DNA of 64,000 bases from Dehalobacter sp. DCA (GCF_000305775.1 NC_018866.1:2933001-2997000), one strand, 5' to 3'; numbered from the stretch's first letter, positions 50,246 to 61,976 are shown. Notes: a model not told the origin generated them from the sequence alone. Numbers and translations: made by a program.

Positions 50246-51442
50246 CTACCTTTTATTTGACAATTGTTCTTCGCTGGGAGACAAAAATCCTTCATTAATT
50301 ATCCTTATTCTCATTATTTCTCCATTTTTTTTATACATCCGCAGAATCCTGGGATTGGCCTGAGTCCTTCGTAAGGGAATCACAATCTCGTCACCGGCTG
50401 AGCAAGACGCGCTGCCGACATCGAGTACCGTAAGCTGCATCCCAATTTTCCCTGCAATCCTGACGGTTTGCCCGTTGCAAAGCAGTTTTTCCCGGCCCAG
50501 CTGAATGCCCATAAGAGCTGCCATATTTTTGACAATTATTTTCGCGAGATCCACAATGTTTTGAGGCACAAGTCTGGGCTCAATCCCAAATCCATCGGCA
50601 TAACCTACCGGCACCACTGCCAGAGTCGTGTCTTTTTTAGCCTTGTAAACACTCTGGTAGCCGACAAAGGTACCTTTTGCCGCCTTTTGCAGGTGAACAA
50701 TTCTTGCTTTGGCCAGCCAAGGGTCTTTTAACCGCAGCCTGCCTTCGAATGCCGGCGCAGGACAATGACCAATCAGGAGTGTCCCGACTCTGACCATATT
50801 GTAATGATACTCCGGAAAATCCAAATAGGCAGCGCTGTTGCAGACGTGCTTCAGCGGGATCCGAATGCCTGCTTGTTCCAACGTTTGAACATAAGCCAGA
50901 TATTTTTCATTCTGCGCTCTGGTATAGGCACGATCACGCTGAGCTCCCCGGGCAAAGTGCGTGTACACCCCGGTTATTTCCAGCTGAGGAGCTTCTCGCA
51001 ACGCTGCAGCTAATTCCTGCAGCTGATCGCCCGTAAAACCGGTACGTCCCATACCCGTTTCCAGCTTCAGCTGAATCCCGGCTTTAGTTCCCAACGTTTC
51101 GGCGAGTTTGTTCAGTGTCGGTATCCAGTCCAGCTGTGATACCGTTAGTTCAATATGGGCCTGGATTGCCGCCTGCCAGTATTCCCGGCTCGACGGGCCG
51201 AGCACCAGGATTGTACCGTCAACACCTTGGTTTCGCAGCAGCAACGCTTCAGAGATGGTGGTGACAGCAAAGGCCGTACATCCTTCTCCCTGCAAAGCTC
51301 CTGCTACTTCCGCAGCCCCGAGGCCGTAGGCATCTGCCTTAACGACTGCCATGAGCCGACATCCGGCAGAAAGCCCGGCCATGATTTGTCGGTAATTATG
51401 GATAATGGCATCCATATCTACTTCGATCCATAGATCTGACAT
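50246..51442 (-). CDS. alr: alanine racemase
   Basis: PLP enzyme that makes D-alanine for peptidoglycan. The PLP lysine is in AVVKADAYGLGA. The catalytic tyrosine lies in the C-terminal domain in the MVRVGTLLIG/VGYADGFGIEP region. Length 398 aa, with a slightly extended, basic C-terminus beyond the usual end (IINEGFLSPSEEQLSNKR). GAGGGGC precedes the ATG. Confidence 0.94.
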   Translation of the reverse strand: MSDLWIEVDMDAIIHNYRQIMAGLSAGCRLMAVVKADAYGLGAAEVAGALQGEGCTAFAVTTISEALLLRNQGVDGTILVLGPSSREYWQAAIQAHIELTVSQLDWIPTLNKLAETLGTKAGIQLKLETGMGRTGFTGDQLQELAAALREAPQLEITGVYTHFARGAQRDRAYTRAQNEKYLAYVQTLEQAGIRIPLKHVCNSAAYLDFPEYHYNMVRVGTLLIGHCPAPAFEGRLRLKDPWLAKARIVHLQKAAKGTFVGYQSVYKAKKDTTLAVVPVGYADGFGIEPRLVPQNIVDLAKIIVKNMAALMGIQLGREKLLCNGQTVRIAGKIGMQLTVLDVGSASCSAGDEIVIPLRRTQANPRILRMYKKNGEIMRIRIINEGFLSPSEEQLSNKR

Positions 51443-51509
51443 GACAAGCCCCTCTTTAACAAATGATATTAAAAATTATTTAAGAGATCATTTAAGAAAT
51501 TACATGGAA

Positions 51510-52592
51510 TTATTTATTCCGCGGCCTGCGCATCCGGGCAAGCATTCCTTTCAGTTTCCCGGAGTAAGCTTTTTCAGCAATCTGCCAAATCACATACAGG
51601 ACAGGCCTGTAAACATAGTCCCATTCCCCGATGAATTCTGTAAACTCGCCATTAAAACCTTTTTTAAATTTATACAGTCCATACAGCGGGTTACTCTCGT
51701 CCAAATCCCCGGATACTCCTCTGAAATCATAGAGCGTACAACCATTGGCTTTGGCCCAGCAAATCATTTCCCACTGAATCAAATAGTTGGGCATGACATT
51801 GCGATAAGAATTTGATGATGCCCCATAGATATACCAGGCTTTTTCCCCTGTAATGAAGGCCAGCGTTCCTGCAACAATCTTTCCTTCATATTCGGCAACA
51901 AAAAGTTCGGCAAAACCTGCCGGCACCAACGTATCATACAGATCTTCAAAATAGGTATAAGACCTTACCAGGAAATTATCCCGCTCGGTCGTTTCCTTGA
52001 GCACACGGAAAAATTCCGGTAGATCCTCTCTTAATCCTTTCCGGATCACGACACCTTTTTTAGAGGAAAGGCGGATATTATAGCGGGTTTTTTGATGCAT
52101 ATTCGCGAGCAAGGTCTCTTCATCCGGCGAAATGTCCAGACGGAATACAAACTTCGGCTGAACACCTTCAAAATTCTTTCCTGTATCCATTTTATTAAAG
52201 CCCTGGGCTTTCAAAATACCTGCCAGAACCTGATCGGTTGAAGATACATCAGGATCAATCTTTAAGAGAATCGCCTTGCGTTTTTGCGCCAGCTTCCTGA
52301 TTGCTTCCAGGACGGCTGCCATTTTTTCGCTGTCGTGCATATCAACGACCGGACCGCGCGGACAGTAAAAAATGGGGGTCCCCAGCAACGGCAGTTTCCT
52401 TTCGAGAATTGTTGCAGCAGCAAAAATCTCACCATCTTTTTCCACTGCAAGCCTCCAGGGTTTCCAGCCCGTTCTTCCTTTAATGTCTCCCCATTCCCAT
52501 AATTGCATCGCATGCCCTTTGGGATGCTTACAAATAAAGGAATTAAACTTTGCTTTATCTTCAATTGTGAGCCACCTTGCCGTAAATTCCAT
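51510..52592 (-). CDS. FemX/FemAB-type peptidoglycan bridge aminoacyltransferase
   Basis: Adds the first amino acid of an interpeptide bridge to lipid II, or acts as a related GNAT-like transferase. FemAB marks: HAMQLWEWGDIKGRTGWKP, the MHQKTRYNIRLSSKKGV helix, and near the C-terminus YDFRGVSGDLDESNPLYGLY with KFKKGF. The ATG at 52592 has GGGAGGAG seven bases upstream and is preferred to 52628. Next to alr, in keeping with cell-wall synthesis. Whether it adds Gly, Ala or Ser is unknown. Confidence 0.9.
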   Translation of the reverse strand: MEFTARWLTIEDKAKFNSFICKHPKGHAMQLWEWGDIKGRTGWKPWRLAVEKDGEIFAAATILERKLPLLGTPIFYCPRGPVVDMHDSEKMAAVLEAIRKLAQKRKAILLKIDPDVSSTDQVLAGILKAQGFNKMDTGKNFEGVQPKFVFRLDISPDEETLLANMHQKTRYNIRLSSKKGVVIRKGLREDLPEFFRVLKETTERDNFLVRSYTYFEDLYDTLVPAGFAELFVAEYEGKIVAGTLAFITGEKAWYIYGASSNSYRNVMPNYLIQWEMICWAKANGCTLYDFRGVSGDLDESNPLYGLYKFKKGFNGEFTEFIGEWDYVYRPVLYVIWQIAEKAYSGKLKGMLARMRRPRNK

Positions 52593-52770
52593 TTTTTCAC
52601 TCCTCCCAAAGACATTCCATTCTATCATCTTCGGAAATACAATTCATAGAAATACCAATCACCCAGTTCGACGTGAACCGGTTGACTGGCAAAAAACGTT
52701 TTTCTTCATCCTGTTATCCTATTAATTTTAAACGTAATCATATGATCTTAAACATCTGTTGTTTGCTGTC

Positions 52771-54381
<1,611 letters not shown>

Positions 54382-54467
54382 CTACCCTTTCCTTATCTCA
54401 TAAAATTCTAAAGTCTAGAGTCCTGTGCTACGTTGTATGTCAAATTAATTAACTTCCAAAGATAAGT

Positions 54468-56153
54468 TTACATTCTTTCCGGGGCCGATACACCCAGTAT
54501 CTTCAAGACATTCGCCAATACCTGTCTGGTTGAGCGAATCAGTCCCAGCCGGGCTGTCCGCAAATCGGGATCCTCAATCAGAACACGCTGACTATTGTAA
54601 AAAGTATGGAATAGCGCCGCCAAGTCAAGCACATACCTTGCAAGCCTGTGCGGTTCGGTTAGCTTTGCTGCCAGCACAATTTCCCCAGGCAGATCCGCCA
54701 ATTTCTTCAATAGATCTCTTTCCTCCGCAGAAACAAGAAGCGCCAGCTGATATTCACCAGGAATCAGCTGCGATTCGAAACCCTGTTCTTCCGCCTGTCT
54801 TAAGATACTGCACAACCGAGCATGCGCATACTGCACATAGTAAACCGGGTTATCGGCGGACTGGGATTTGGCCAGGTCAAGGTCAAACTCAACCGTAGAA
54901 TCCGGGTCACGCAGCAGGAAGAAGAACCTGGCTGCATCTTTGCCAACTTCATCAATCAGTTCCCTCAGCGTGATATACTGACCGGAACGCTTTGACATCT
55001 TGACGATATCTCCGTCCTGAATCAGCCTTACGAGCTGCATGAGGATGACCTGAAGAGAATCAGGGCTGTATCCCAGAGCCTGCATTGCGCCTTTCATGCG
55101 GGCGACATGTCCATGGTGGTCTGCTCCCCAGATATTGATAACCTTTTTAAAACCCCGTTCGAACTTATTGCGGTGATACGCAATATCCGCTGCAAAATAG
55201 GTCGGAACCCCATTGCCGCGCACAATGACTTCGTCTTTTTCATCTCCCGGAAGGATTGCTTTCAGCCAGAGAGCACCTTCCTTTTCATAAATATATTCTT
55301 TGTCTTCCAGCCGCTTCATCGTCTCACGAATATAGCCGGACTCATGCAAAGACTTTTCACTGAACCATACATCATAGAAAACGCCAAAATCCGCCAACGT
55401 TTCTTTGATATCATTAATTTTTTCTTTAAGAGCATAACTGACAAGAATATCCCGGCGGATCTGTTCTTTCATTCGGACATATTGATCTCCGTCTTTTTCA
55501 ATGATATTTTTGACAGTATCAATCAAATCTTCACCATGATACCCGGCCTCCGGGAAAGGTACTTCAACCCCCATAAGCTGGAGATATCTGGCTTCCAGCG
55601 ATAGCGCAAAATTATGAATCTGATTGCCTGCATCATTGATATAAAATTCCCTGCTGACCTCGTACCCGGCCATCGCCAGCAGTGAGGCCAAACTGTCCCC
55701 CAAAGCAGCTCCTCTGGCATTCCCCATATGCAAAAGGCCTGTCGGATTCGCACTGACAAACTCAACCTGAATTTTTTCACCCTGGCCGATGTTGACAAAC
55801 CCGTATTTTTCACCCTGGGCAGATATTTCAGGAATTACGCCTGTCAGCCAGGCAGGATCCAGGCGGAAATTAATAAATCCGGGTCCGGCTATTTCACTTG
55901 AGGTAATCCAGGTATCTGCCGTATCCAGATTATCAATAATGATTGCTGCTATATCCCGCGGAGCTCTTTTTGCCTGTTTGGTTAAAAGCATAGCAAGGTT
56001 AGTCGCCAAATCACCATGCTCACGTTCTCTTGGTTCTTCTAAAACGTAAGAAGGTATTTCCTGAAAAGCCAACGCTCCTTTTTCGCGTGCACAGAGGATC
56101 GCCTGTTCTAATTTTTTACTGATATTTTCCCTGATTTTCTCATAAACGCTCAA
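54468..56153 (-). CDS. argS: arginyl-tRNA synthetase
   Basis: Charges tRNA-Arg. The HIGH-type motif reads HMGNARGAALG, and the KMSKS loop is KMSKRSGQYITL. An N-terminal ArgRS domain and a C-terminal DALR anticodon-binding domain are present. Length 561 aa. No T-box leader could be identified upstream. Confidence 0.96.
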   Translation of the reverse strand: MSVYEKIRENISKKLEQAILCAREKGALAFQEIPSYVLEEPREREHGDLATNLAMLLTKQAKRAPRDIAAIIIDNLDTADTWITSSEIAGPGFINFRLDPAWLTGVIPEISAQGEKYGFVNIGQGEKIQVEFVSANPTGLLHMGNARGAALGDSLASLLAMAGYEVSREFYINDAGNQIHNFALSLEARYLQLMGVEVPFPEAGYHGEDLIDTVKNIIEKDGDQYVRMKEQIRRDILVSYALKEKINDIKETLADFGVFYDVWFSEKSLHESGYIRETMKRLEDKEYIYEKEGALWLKAILPGDEKDEVIVRGNGVPTYFAADIAYHRNKFERGFKKVINIWGADHHGHVARMKGAMQALGYSPDSLQVILMQLVRLIQDGDIVKMSKRSGQYITLRELIDEVGKDAARFFFLLRDPDSTVEFDLDLAKSQSADNPVYYVQYAHARLCSILRQAEEQGFESQLIPGEYQLALLVSAEERDLLKKLADLPGEIVLAAKLTEPHRLARYVLDLAALFHTFYNSQRVLIEDPDLRTARLGLIRSTRQVLANVLKILGVSAPERM

Positions 56154-56243
56154 ACCTGAAGCTCCTCCTTCATAGGACCGCTGGAAATGTACATAACTAA
56201 AATAAATTTTAATACATTTTCAGTAAAAATACCAGCGCCCAAA

Positions 56244-56282
56244 TAATTAAGCAGAAAAAGAAGGTCTTTCTCTGCTTAATTA
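56244..56282 (-). terminator. terminator after ypeB
   Basis: TAATTAAGCAGA and TCTGCTTAATTA pair perfectly over 12 bases around a 15-base loop. Both flanks are AT-rich, with TTTTAC on the plus side and TTTGGG on the minus side. It lies about 75 bases past the ypeB stop and separates it from argS. Confidence 0.75.
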
Positions 56283-56354
56283 TTTTACATTTACCAATTA
56301 TATTGGAAATGCATTTTTTTTCAATACTTATTTTGTTAATTCTTATCTTAATCC

Positions 56355-57776
56355 TTACTGGATTAATTTTCCGGCAGGCGTATTGACAACCCTGCTAATT
56401 TTTTCTTCCGTTCCATTCAGCGCATTGATATAAACCATATACTCCTCCCCAAATGCCGTCCCTCTGAATTCATAACAAAAGGCTTCATTTGTCCCTAATT
56501 TTGAGATCACCGCCATTTTTGTTTCGATGATCTTAAATTCTTTCTTGAGTTTTGCCTTGGCCTGCTCCAGTGTAAGCACGCGATTCAGATTTCGTTGATG
56601 ATGATACGCATAGTAGGGGTTAGCGTCAAAGCCAATGATCTGACCGTTATCTGTTGCTATGGTCAGCCTGATCTTGTCAGGATACAGCAGTGTCCCGTTC
56701 TCCCGCGGAACTGCATCAACCAAAACATAGGACCCGAGATCCTCGGAAGAAGTTACGACCAGATCCCATCCTATCCTGGCCAGAGAGGCATAGGCACTAT
56801 CCAAGGTTTTTTTGACATCGAGCTGGCGATCGTTTAATTCACGCTGGTCCCGGTAAAACGTGACGACACCGCCTTTTTTGCTGACCTCCAAATAGCTGTC
56901 CTTATACGTAAGATTAAATCCTCCGAGGAGGTTGTCGCTTAAACCGCTTAACTGTGGAGCCGCACCTGTCTGCCCCAAATCTTCAAGAAAACGCTTGCCA
57001 ACCTCCACGGCTTTGCTTTCATTAATTTCTCCTTCCGGTAAACCAAGCGGCTTATCCACATAATGCTTGTCCAGTTCTCCCTGATATGTGAATGGAGGAT
57101 ATTTCTGAAGGCTGACATCAAGCTGCTTCAACCCGCCTCTGACAGAAGTTGGCGTTTGGGCAGCTGCCTGTTGATTTTGCTGATTGGTCTTTCCGCTGTT
57201 TTCATCACCCTGAGCGGCGGTCTGAATGGATTTTCCGAGACCGATTTTTTGCAGCAATCCTTTGGGTTTGTCCACCCAGGCGAGGTTCTCGGAATTAAAC
57301 TGATTGTAAACTTGCTGAACTGAGCGGTTGATTTCTATCACTCTTTCATGCATTTTGTTCAATGTGGCCTGCTCCTCAGCACTCATCACGGCGGCAGCAG
57401 CCATCTTGCGGGTCATGGCCTTGCTGAAATCGCTGACCTGGTTGATAAACGTGTCAACATAGCTAATCCCGACCTCGTCTGCCGGCAGCTGGCCAAGGCG
57501 GCTGACCGCACTTTCGCTTCCCTTCCAGGTTTCTCCGAGATAAAGCACCCTTTGGGCCGTGCTACCCGCAACCTTTGCTTTGGCTATACTTGTTTCCACT
57601 TCGTTTAACGACGCCACAAGATCCGTAAAAGCCCTCGAATACTGGTTTTCTGTTTCCGTCTTATACTCTTTGAGTTCCCTGAACTCATAATAACCCCAGC
57701 CCAGAGAGAAGATCAGCGCAATCCCTAACGTCAAGGACAGCCAGGAAAGCAGCTTTTTTTTTGATTCAGCGTTCAT
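56355..57776 (-). CDS. ypeB: germination protein YpeB
   Basis: Spore protein needed to place and stabilise the cortex-lytic enzyme SleB. One N-terminal membrane helix (about 8-28), a helical central domain of about 200 residues, a Gln-rich linker (KTNQQNQQAAAQTP near 190-205), then tandem PepSY domains. Length 473 aa. The gene lies 11 bases downstream of sleB in one operon, the reverse of random expectation and the usual sleB-ypeB order. Confidence 0.95.
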   Translation of the reverse strand: MNAESKKKLLSWLSLTLGIALIFSLGWGYYEFRELKEYKTETENQYSRAFTDLVASLNEVETSIAKAKVAGSTAQRVLYLGETWKGSESAVSRLGQLPADEVGISYVDTFINQVSDFSKAMTRKMAAAAVMSAEEQATLNKMHERVIEINRSVQQVYNQFNSENLAWVDKPKGLLQKIGLGKSIQTAAQGDENSGKTNQQNQQAAAQTPTSVRGGLKQLDVSLQKYPPFTYQGELDKHYVDKPLGLPEGEINESKAVEVGKRFLEDLGQTGAAPQLSGLSDNLLGGFNLTYKDSYLEVSKKGGVVTFYRDQRELNDRQLDVKKTLDSAYASLARIGWDLVVTSSEDLGSYVLVDAVPRENGTLLYPDKIRLTIATDNGQIIGFDANPYYAYHHQRNLNRVLTLEQAKAKLKKEFKIIETKMAVISKLGTNEAFCYEFRGTAFGEEYMVYINALNGTEEKISRVVNTPAGKLIQ

Positions 57777-57787
57777 CGGTACCCCCC

Positions 57788-58495
57788 CTAACGTGTAAAA
57801 ATATGTTTGCCAATTTTTTTGATCTGCGGTCTTGACCAGACAAATTTATTGGTGGTCTTGTCGGGATTAAAATAATAGACCGCTCCATTGGTCGGATCAG
57901 ATCCGTTCATCGCTTCCCTGGCTGCCTTAATGGCGGTTTCATCAGGTTGAAGGTTGATCTGACCGTCATCTACTGCCGAAAAGGCCTTTGGCTCGTAAAT
58001 GACACCGGCGATGGTTTTCGGGAAGGAGGAACTTTTAATCCTATTCATGATACAGGCCCCGATCGCGACCTGACCAATATACGGTTCCCCGCGGCCTTCC
58101 GCATAAACACACCGAGCAAGCAGCTGAAAATCGGCGTTCTTAAAACCTACCTGTTTCCCGGAAGAGGTAGTACTTTCACCTGTCAGTCTTTTTAACTCCC
58201 GAATCGTTTTGTCTCCGGCTATGCCGTCAGCTTTTAATCCTCTGCTTTTTTGAAATCTTTTGACGGCAGCCAGGGTTGACTTTCCATAAATACCGTCAAC
58301 TTTTCCGACCTGATACCCGAGTTGGACCAGTTTGCTCTGCAAGGCTTTGACTTCAGAACCTCTGGAACCCTTGGACAGTGTCCGGTCTCCAAGAGCAGCC
58401 TGACTGGCAGCAGAAAGAACCAGACATAGAATAAGACTTACCGTTATAATACTGAATATTTTTTTTTGTTTTTTTTCATTGAAATTCTGATCCAT
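57788..58495 (-). CDS. sleB: spore cortex-lytic enzyme SleB
   Basis: Lytic transglycosylase that breaks spore cortex during germination. A signal peptide (about 13-33) is followed by a peptidoglycan-binding domain (about 38-100, GSRGSEVKALQSKLVQLGY) and the SleB hydrolase domain with the catalytic glutamate in ARCVYAEGRGEPYIG and IGACIMNRI. Length 235 aa. GAGGTG precedes the ATG. It would be expected to be forespore-expressed (SigG), but I could not confirm a SigG promoter by eye. Confidence 0.95.
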   Translation of the reverse strand: MDQNFNEKKQKKIFSIITVSLILCLVLSAASQAALGDRTLSKGSRGSEVKALQSKLVQLGYQVGKVDGIYGKSTLAAVKRFQKSRGLKADGIAGDKTIRELKRLTGESTTSSGKQVGFKNADFQLLARCVYAEGRGEPYIGQVAIGACIMNRIKSSSFPKTIAGVIYEPKAFSAVDDGQINLQPDETAIKAAREAMNGSDPTNGAVYYFNPDKTTNKFVWSRPQIKKIGKHIFTR

Positions 58496-58847
58496 ACTTT
58501 CACCTCACCCGAAGTTATTTCTATTGCACCGCATTTCTTTGCTGTTTTTCATGCCAGCTCCGATTCAGCTTTCTTCTTATTCTGGCTTGGTTAGGAGTGG
58601 TTTATCCGCCAAAAATCATCTGTTCTGTCAGTCCAAATTTTTACAGCCAACTTAATTATAAATTTCTATGATTATTACAAAGAATATAAGGATATTACTT
58701 TGCCAAACTCTTATAAATATTTCTATATTTGGCTTGTTTAGAGAGAGGTAAATCTCTAAAAATGAAGAATATTCTGACACAGTGGGATATTATTTGACTT
58801 TTTTATCTCTGATTTCGCATTGTTAATCAATGATCCGAAAGGAGTGT
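58496..58847. other. divergent intergenic region, sleB and oxidoreductase genes
   Basis: No gene is seen in 352 bases. The AT-rich part holds a possible promoter and dyad for the plus-strand oxidoreductase (58700-58760). The sleB promoter should lie near 58500-58560. Confidence 0.5.
58700..58760 (+). promoter_or_regulatory. putative SigA promoter with downstream operator dyad
   Basis: TTGCCA (58700-58705), an 18-base spacer and TATATT (58724-58729) form a plausible promoter for the plus-strand oxidoreductase. TTTAGAGA (58737-58744) and TCTCTAAA (58753-58760) are perfect inverted repeats with an eight-base spacer, placed at about +1 to +24. GCCAAA and TTTGGC bracket the spacer of the promoter as a second dyad. 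The layout suits a repressor site; the regulator is unknown. Confidence 0.45.
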
Positions 58848-61800
58848 ATGGCCTTGACCATTCAGAAAGAAGTCATTGAAGATTTGAAGTCAATCTGGGG
58901 GGACCGGATAAACTTCAACGCCCTGGAAAGAAAAATTTATGCCCACGATATGGGAGTAATGCCCTCCATGATTAAACCCTTTGCCGGTAATCCTATTCCG
59001 GACGGTATTGTTCAACCGTCATCCGAAGATGAACTTGTTCACCTCGTGACCTATGCGAACCGGCATCAAATCAGCTTAATTCCAAGAGGGAAAGCAACAT
59101 CCGGTTATGGCGGCGTACTGCTGGTTGACGGTGGGCTAATCGTCGAATTTAACCGGATGAAAAAAATCCTCGATATCTCCGAACAGGAAAGCAGTGCAAC
59201 TATACAGCCGGGCGTTGTCTGGAATGAACTCGAGTATCACCTGAACCAAAAGAACCTGACGCTGGCGTTATACCCGACAAGTGCTCCTTCTTCGACGGTC
59301 GGCGGATGGCTTGCGCAGGGCGGTGCTGGAATCGGCAGTTATGAATTTGGCTACTTCCGAGACAATGTACTGTCTGCCAGAGTTGTCTTGCCAGATGGCT
59401 CTGTCAAATTCATGCAGGGTTCGGGTCTGGATCTGGTTTCGGACGTTAATGGAATCACTGGTTTAATCAGCGAGATCAGCATCCGGGTTAAAATGCTGAA
59501 ACCAATGCATGTCAAAGCCATCGCTTTTGGCAATCCGGACCATCTTGCAGGATTCATGAAAGATTTGTTTTCCCGCAAAGTGCCTTTATGGTCGGTATCG
59601 TTTATCAACCCGGACGCTGCGAGATTAAAGAATAATCTACCGCCGCATTATCATCACGGGGAGCGAGTCACGGATGAGCACAGACCGATTCTGCCCGAAA
59701 AATATATAGCGATTCTGTCTTGTACCAACGACCATTGCGATCTTGTTCAGGCCGATGTGATGGAAATCGCCCAAAAAAACAACGGAGAATTTCTCTCCGC
59801 CGAAATCGCCCGACATGAATGGGATGCCCGTTTTGAACCCGTCAGGGCCAAGAGAATTGCCCCTTCCCTGATTCCAAGCGAGGTTATTATCCCGCTGGAA
59901 AACCTCGATAAAGTCATTCAAGAGATTACGGCCGAGGTTAAGCACCCATTTATTCTGGAGGGCTTCGCGACAAATTCCCAGGAATTTGTTCTGCTGGGTT
60001 TCATCCTGCATGATGAAAGGCAGTTTAACTTCAATCTTGCTTATGCGCTTTCTCTGTCTATTCTGAACACCGCTCAGAAATACCAGGGCAGACCGTATGC
60101 GTCCGGCTTATATTTTATCGGGTTCGTCGAAAAGATCTTAGGCAAGGACAGGGTCAAAAAACTGACCGCATTCAAAAAGCAGGTTGACCCGAATAAAATG
60201 ATGAATCCGGGCAAAGTCCTGGACAACAGTTTTTTGTCCAGGGGAATTGAACTTGCAGGTACGCTTGACCCGATCCTCAAAATATTCGGCAATTTGGCCA
60301 AAGCCAAAGATCCCGGTGAAGTATTCAAGGAGAGAAAAGGCATTCCGGGTGACATTGTCTGGTATGCCTACGCCTGTTCGCAATGTGGCTACTGTGTCGA
60401 TCAATGTGATCAATATTACGGCCGGGGTTGGGAGTCCCAATCCCCGCGCGGCAAATGGACGTTTTTAAAACTTCTTCTGGAAGGGGAAGTCGAATTTACC
60501 CAGCGTGCTGTTGACACTTTCTTGGCCTGCACGACGTGTGAATTATGCAACAGGACCTGTCAGCTGGATTTGCCGAATGAATCTTCCTGGCTAAAACTGC
60601 GGGGGCTGCTGGTAGACGGACTCGGGTACAGGACATTTCCTCCTTTTGAAATCATGGCCAATACGATGCGCCAGCAGGGCAATATTTGGGGCGGATACGC
60701 TAAGGACAGGGATAAATGGATCATTGACGAGGTTCGGGACAGTGTCCAGGAAAAAGCCGAATACGCCTTTTTCCCTGGCTGTACCTCATCCTTCGTCGAA
60801 CAGGATATTGCCCAGTCTACTGCTTTGCTGTTAAAGGAAGCAGGGATCAAATATGCTTATCTCGGCAACAAAGAACAGTGCTGCGGCATACCGATGCTCG
60901 TATCCGGACGCTGGGAAGTCTTCAATGAAACAGCAGCTAAAAATATTGCCGCGATGAAACAGACCGGGGCCAAGACCGTTATTACAACCTGTCCGGCCTG
61001 CTGGCTGGTCTGGGAAATCTATTACCGCCATTGGGCCAAAGACAACAATATTGAATATGATCTGCATGCCAAACATTATGCGGATGTTTTGGCCGAAAAG
61101 ATTGAAGCGGGAGAGTTTAAGCTTGCCAAAGAACTTAACCTTCAGGCAACCTACCATGATCCTTGTCATATGGGACGGGCCGGAGCCAGATTTGAAGGTC
61201 CACGTACGCTGATCAACGCAATCCCCGGCTCAAACTTCAGGGAAATGCGTTTTCACCATTATGATGCGCACTGCTGCGGCGCCGTGATCTCCCTAGTGGC
61301 TGATCCGAAGGTCGCCTCTGAGATTGGTGCTTCCCGGATTGAGGAAGCGATAGAGTGCGGTGCAGATACGATTATTACCGCCTGTCCCTGCTGCAGGGTC
61401 CAGTTAAAAATCTCGGCCGAGGATAATCATCTGCCAATTAAGATCCGCGATTTATCTACGCTGGCCGCCGAAAGCCTTGGCTATGACATTCCGTGCTCAG
61501 ATCCGGTCATCGATGAGAAATGGGCTGTCTTTGACGGAATGATCCGAATGATGACCCCCTGGGGAATGGCCGATATGATGGCCGGTCTAATTCCGGAGAT
61601 GATTGAAGCCATGCCGGACACATACAGGAACATGATGAAAATGGTGATGAACGCGCCGGAAGTGTTCAAAGAGCCGATGATCTCCATGATGAAAAGCGTG
61701 ATGCCTTCCTTATTCCCCGGATTGCTCCCGGACATCATGGATAAAGTCATGCCGCGAATGCTTGAGAAAGTAAGCGAAGCCATCCCGATGCCGGAGTACC

Positions 61801-61919
61801 TCGAAGAACAGATGCCAAACCTGATGCCCAAAACGATGGAGGTACTCATGCCTAAAATGCTAGACGAGATCATCCCGTATTTCATGCCGAAAATGGCGGA
61901 TTATTTGAGAGGGAAATAA
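58848..61919 (+). CDS. FAD-linked oxidase fused to iron-sulfur CCG-domain protein, with Met-rich tail
   Basis: Large (about 1,024 aa) single-chain oxidoreductase of the glycolate oxidase / D-lactate dehydrogenase type. Domains: FAD-binding PCMH half (about 40-240; IPRGKATSGYGGVLLV), FAD-oxidase C-terminal domain (about 260-470), two [4Fe-4S] motifs (CSQCGYCVDQC and CTTCELCNRTC near 520-580), then two CCG domains (CCGIPMLVSG, CPACW; HCCGAVISL, CPCCRVQ). It ends with 126 residues containing 27 methionines. The substrate is probably a 2-hydroxy acid; the electron acceptor is unknown. AAAGGAG precedes three candidate starts (ATG 58848, TTG 58854, ATG 58830). TTG 58854 has the best spacing. Confidence 0.85.
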   Translation: MALTIQKEVIEDLKSIWGDRINFNALERKIYAHDMGVMPSMIKPFAGNPIPDGIVQPSSEDELVHLVTYANRHQISLIPRGKATSGYGGVLLVDGGLIVEFNRMKKILDISEQESSATIQPGVVWNELEYHLNQKNLTLALYPTSAPSSTVGGWLAQGGAGIGSYEFGYFRDNVLSARVVLPDGSVKFMQGSGLDLVSDVNGITGLISEISIRVKMLKPMHVKAIAFGNPDHLAGFMKDLFSRKVPLWSVSFINPDAARLKNNLPPHYHHGERVTDEHRPILPEKYIAILSCTNDHCDLVQADVMEIAQKNNGEFLSAEIARHEWDARFEPVRAKRIAPSLIPSEVIIPLENLDKVIQEITAEVKHPFILEGFATNSQEFVLLGFILHDERQFNFNLAYALSLSILNTAQKYQGRPYASGLYFIGFVEKILGKDRVKKLTAFKKQVDPNKMMNPGKVLDNSFLSRGIELAGTLDPILKIFGNLAKAKDPGEVFKERKGIPGDIVWYAYACSQCGYCVDQCDQYYGRGWESQSPRGKWTFLKLLLEGEVEFTQRAVDTFLACTTCELCNRTCQLDLPNESSWLKLRGLLVDGLGYRTFPPFEIMANTMRQQGNIWGGYAKDRDKWIIDEVRDSVQEKAEYAFFPGCTSSFVEQDIAQSTALLLKEAGIKYAYLGNKEQCCGIPMLVSGRWEVFNETAAKNIAAMKQTGAKTVITTCPACWLVWEIYYRHWAKDNNIEYDLHAKHYADVLAEKIEAGEFKLAKELNLQATYHDPCHMGRAGARFEGPRTLINAIPGSNFREMRFHHYDAHCCGAVISLVADPKVASEIGASRIEEAIECGADTIITACPCCRVQLKISAEDNHLPIKIRDLSTLAAESLGYDIPCSDPVIDEKWAVFDGMIRMMTPWGMADMMAGLIPEMIEAMPDTYRNMMKMVMNAPEVFKEPMISMMKSVMPSLFPGLLPDIMDKVMPRMLEKVSEAIPMPEYLEEQMPNLMPKTMEVLMPKMLDEIIPYFMPKMADYLRGK

Positions 61920-61976
61920 AGCCTGGGTAACCTTAATCCAAGAAAAAGCGGATTGCCTTGTAACTTATTCTCTGAG

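Noticed and set aside
58730-58830. CprK dehalobox (TTAAT-N4-ATTAA) before the oxidoreductase
   Set aside because: No sequence near the promoter fits this form; the dyad seen is TTTAGAGA-N8-TCTCTAAA.
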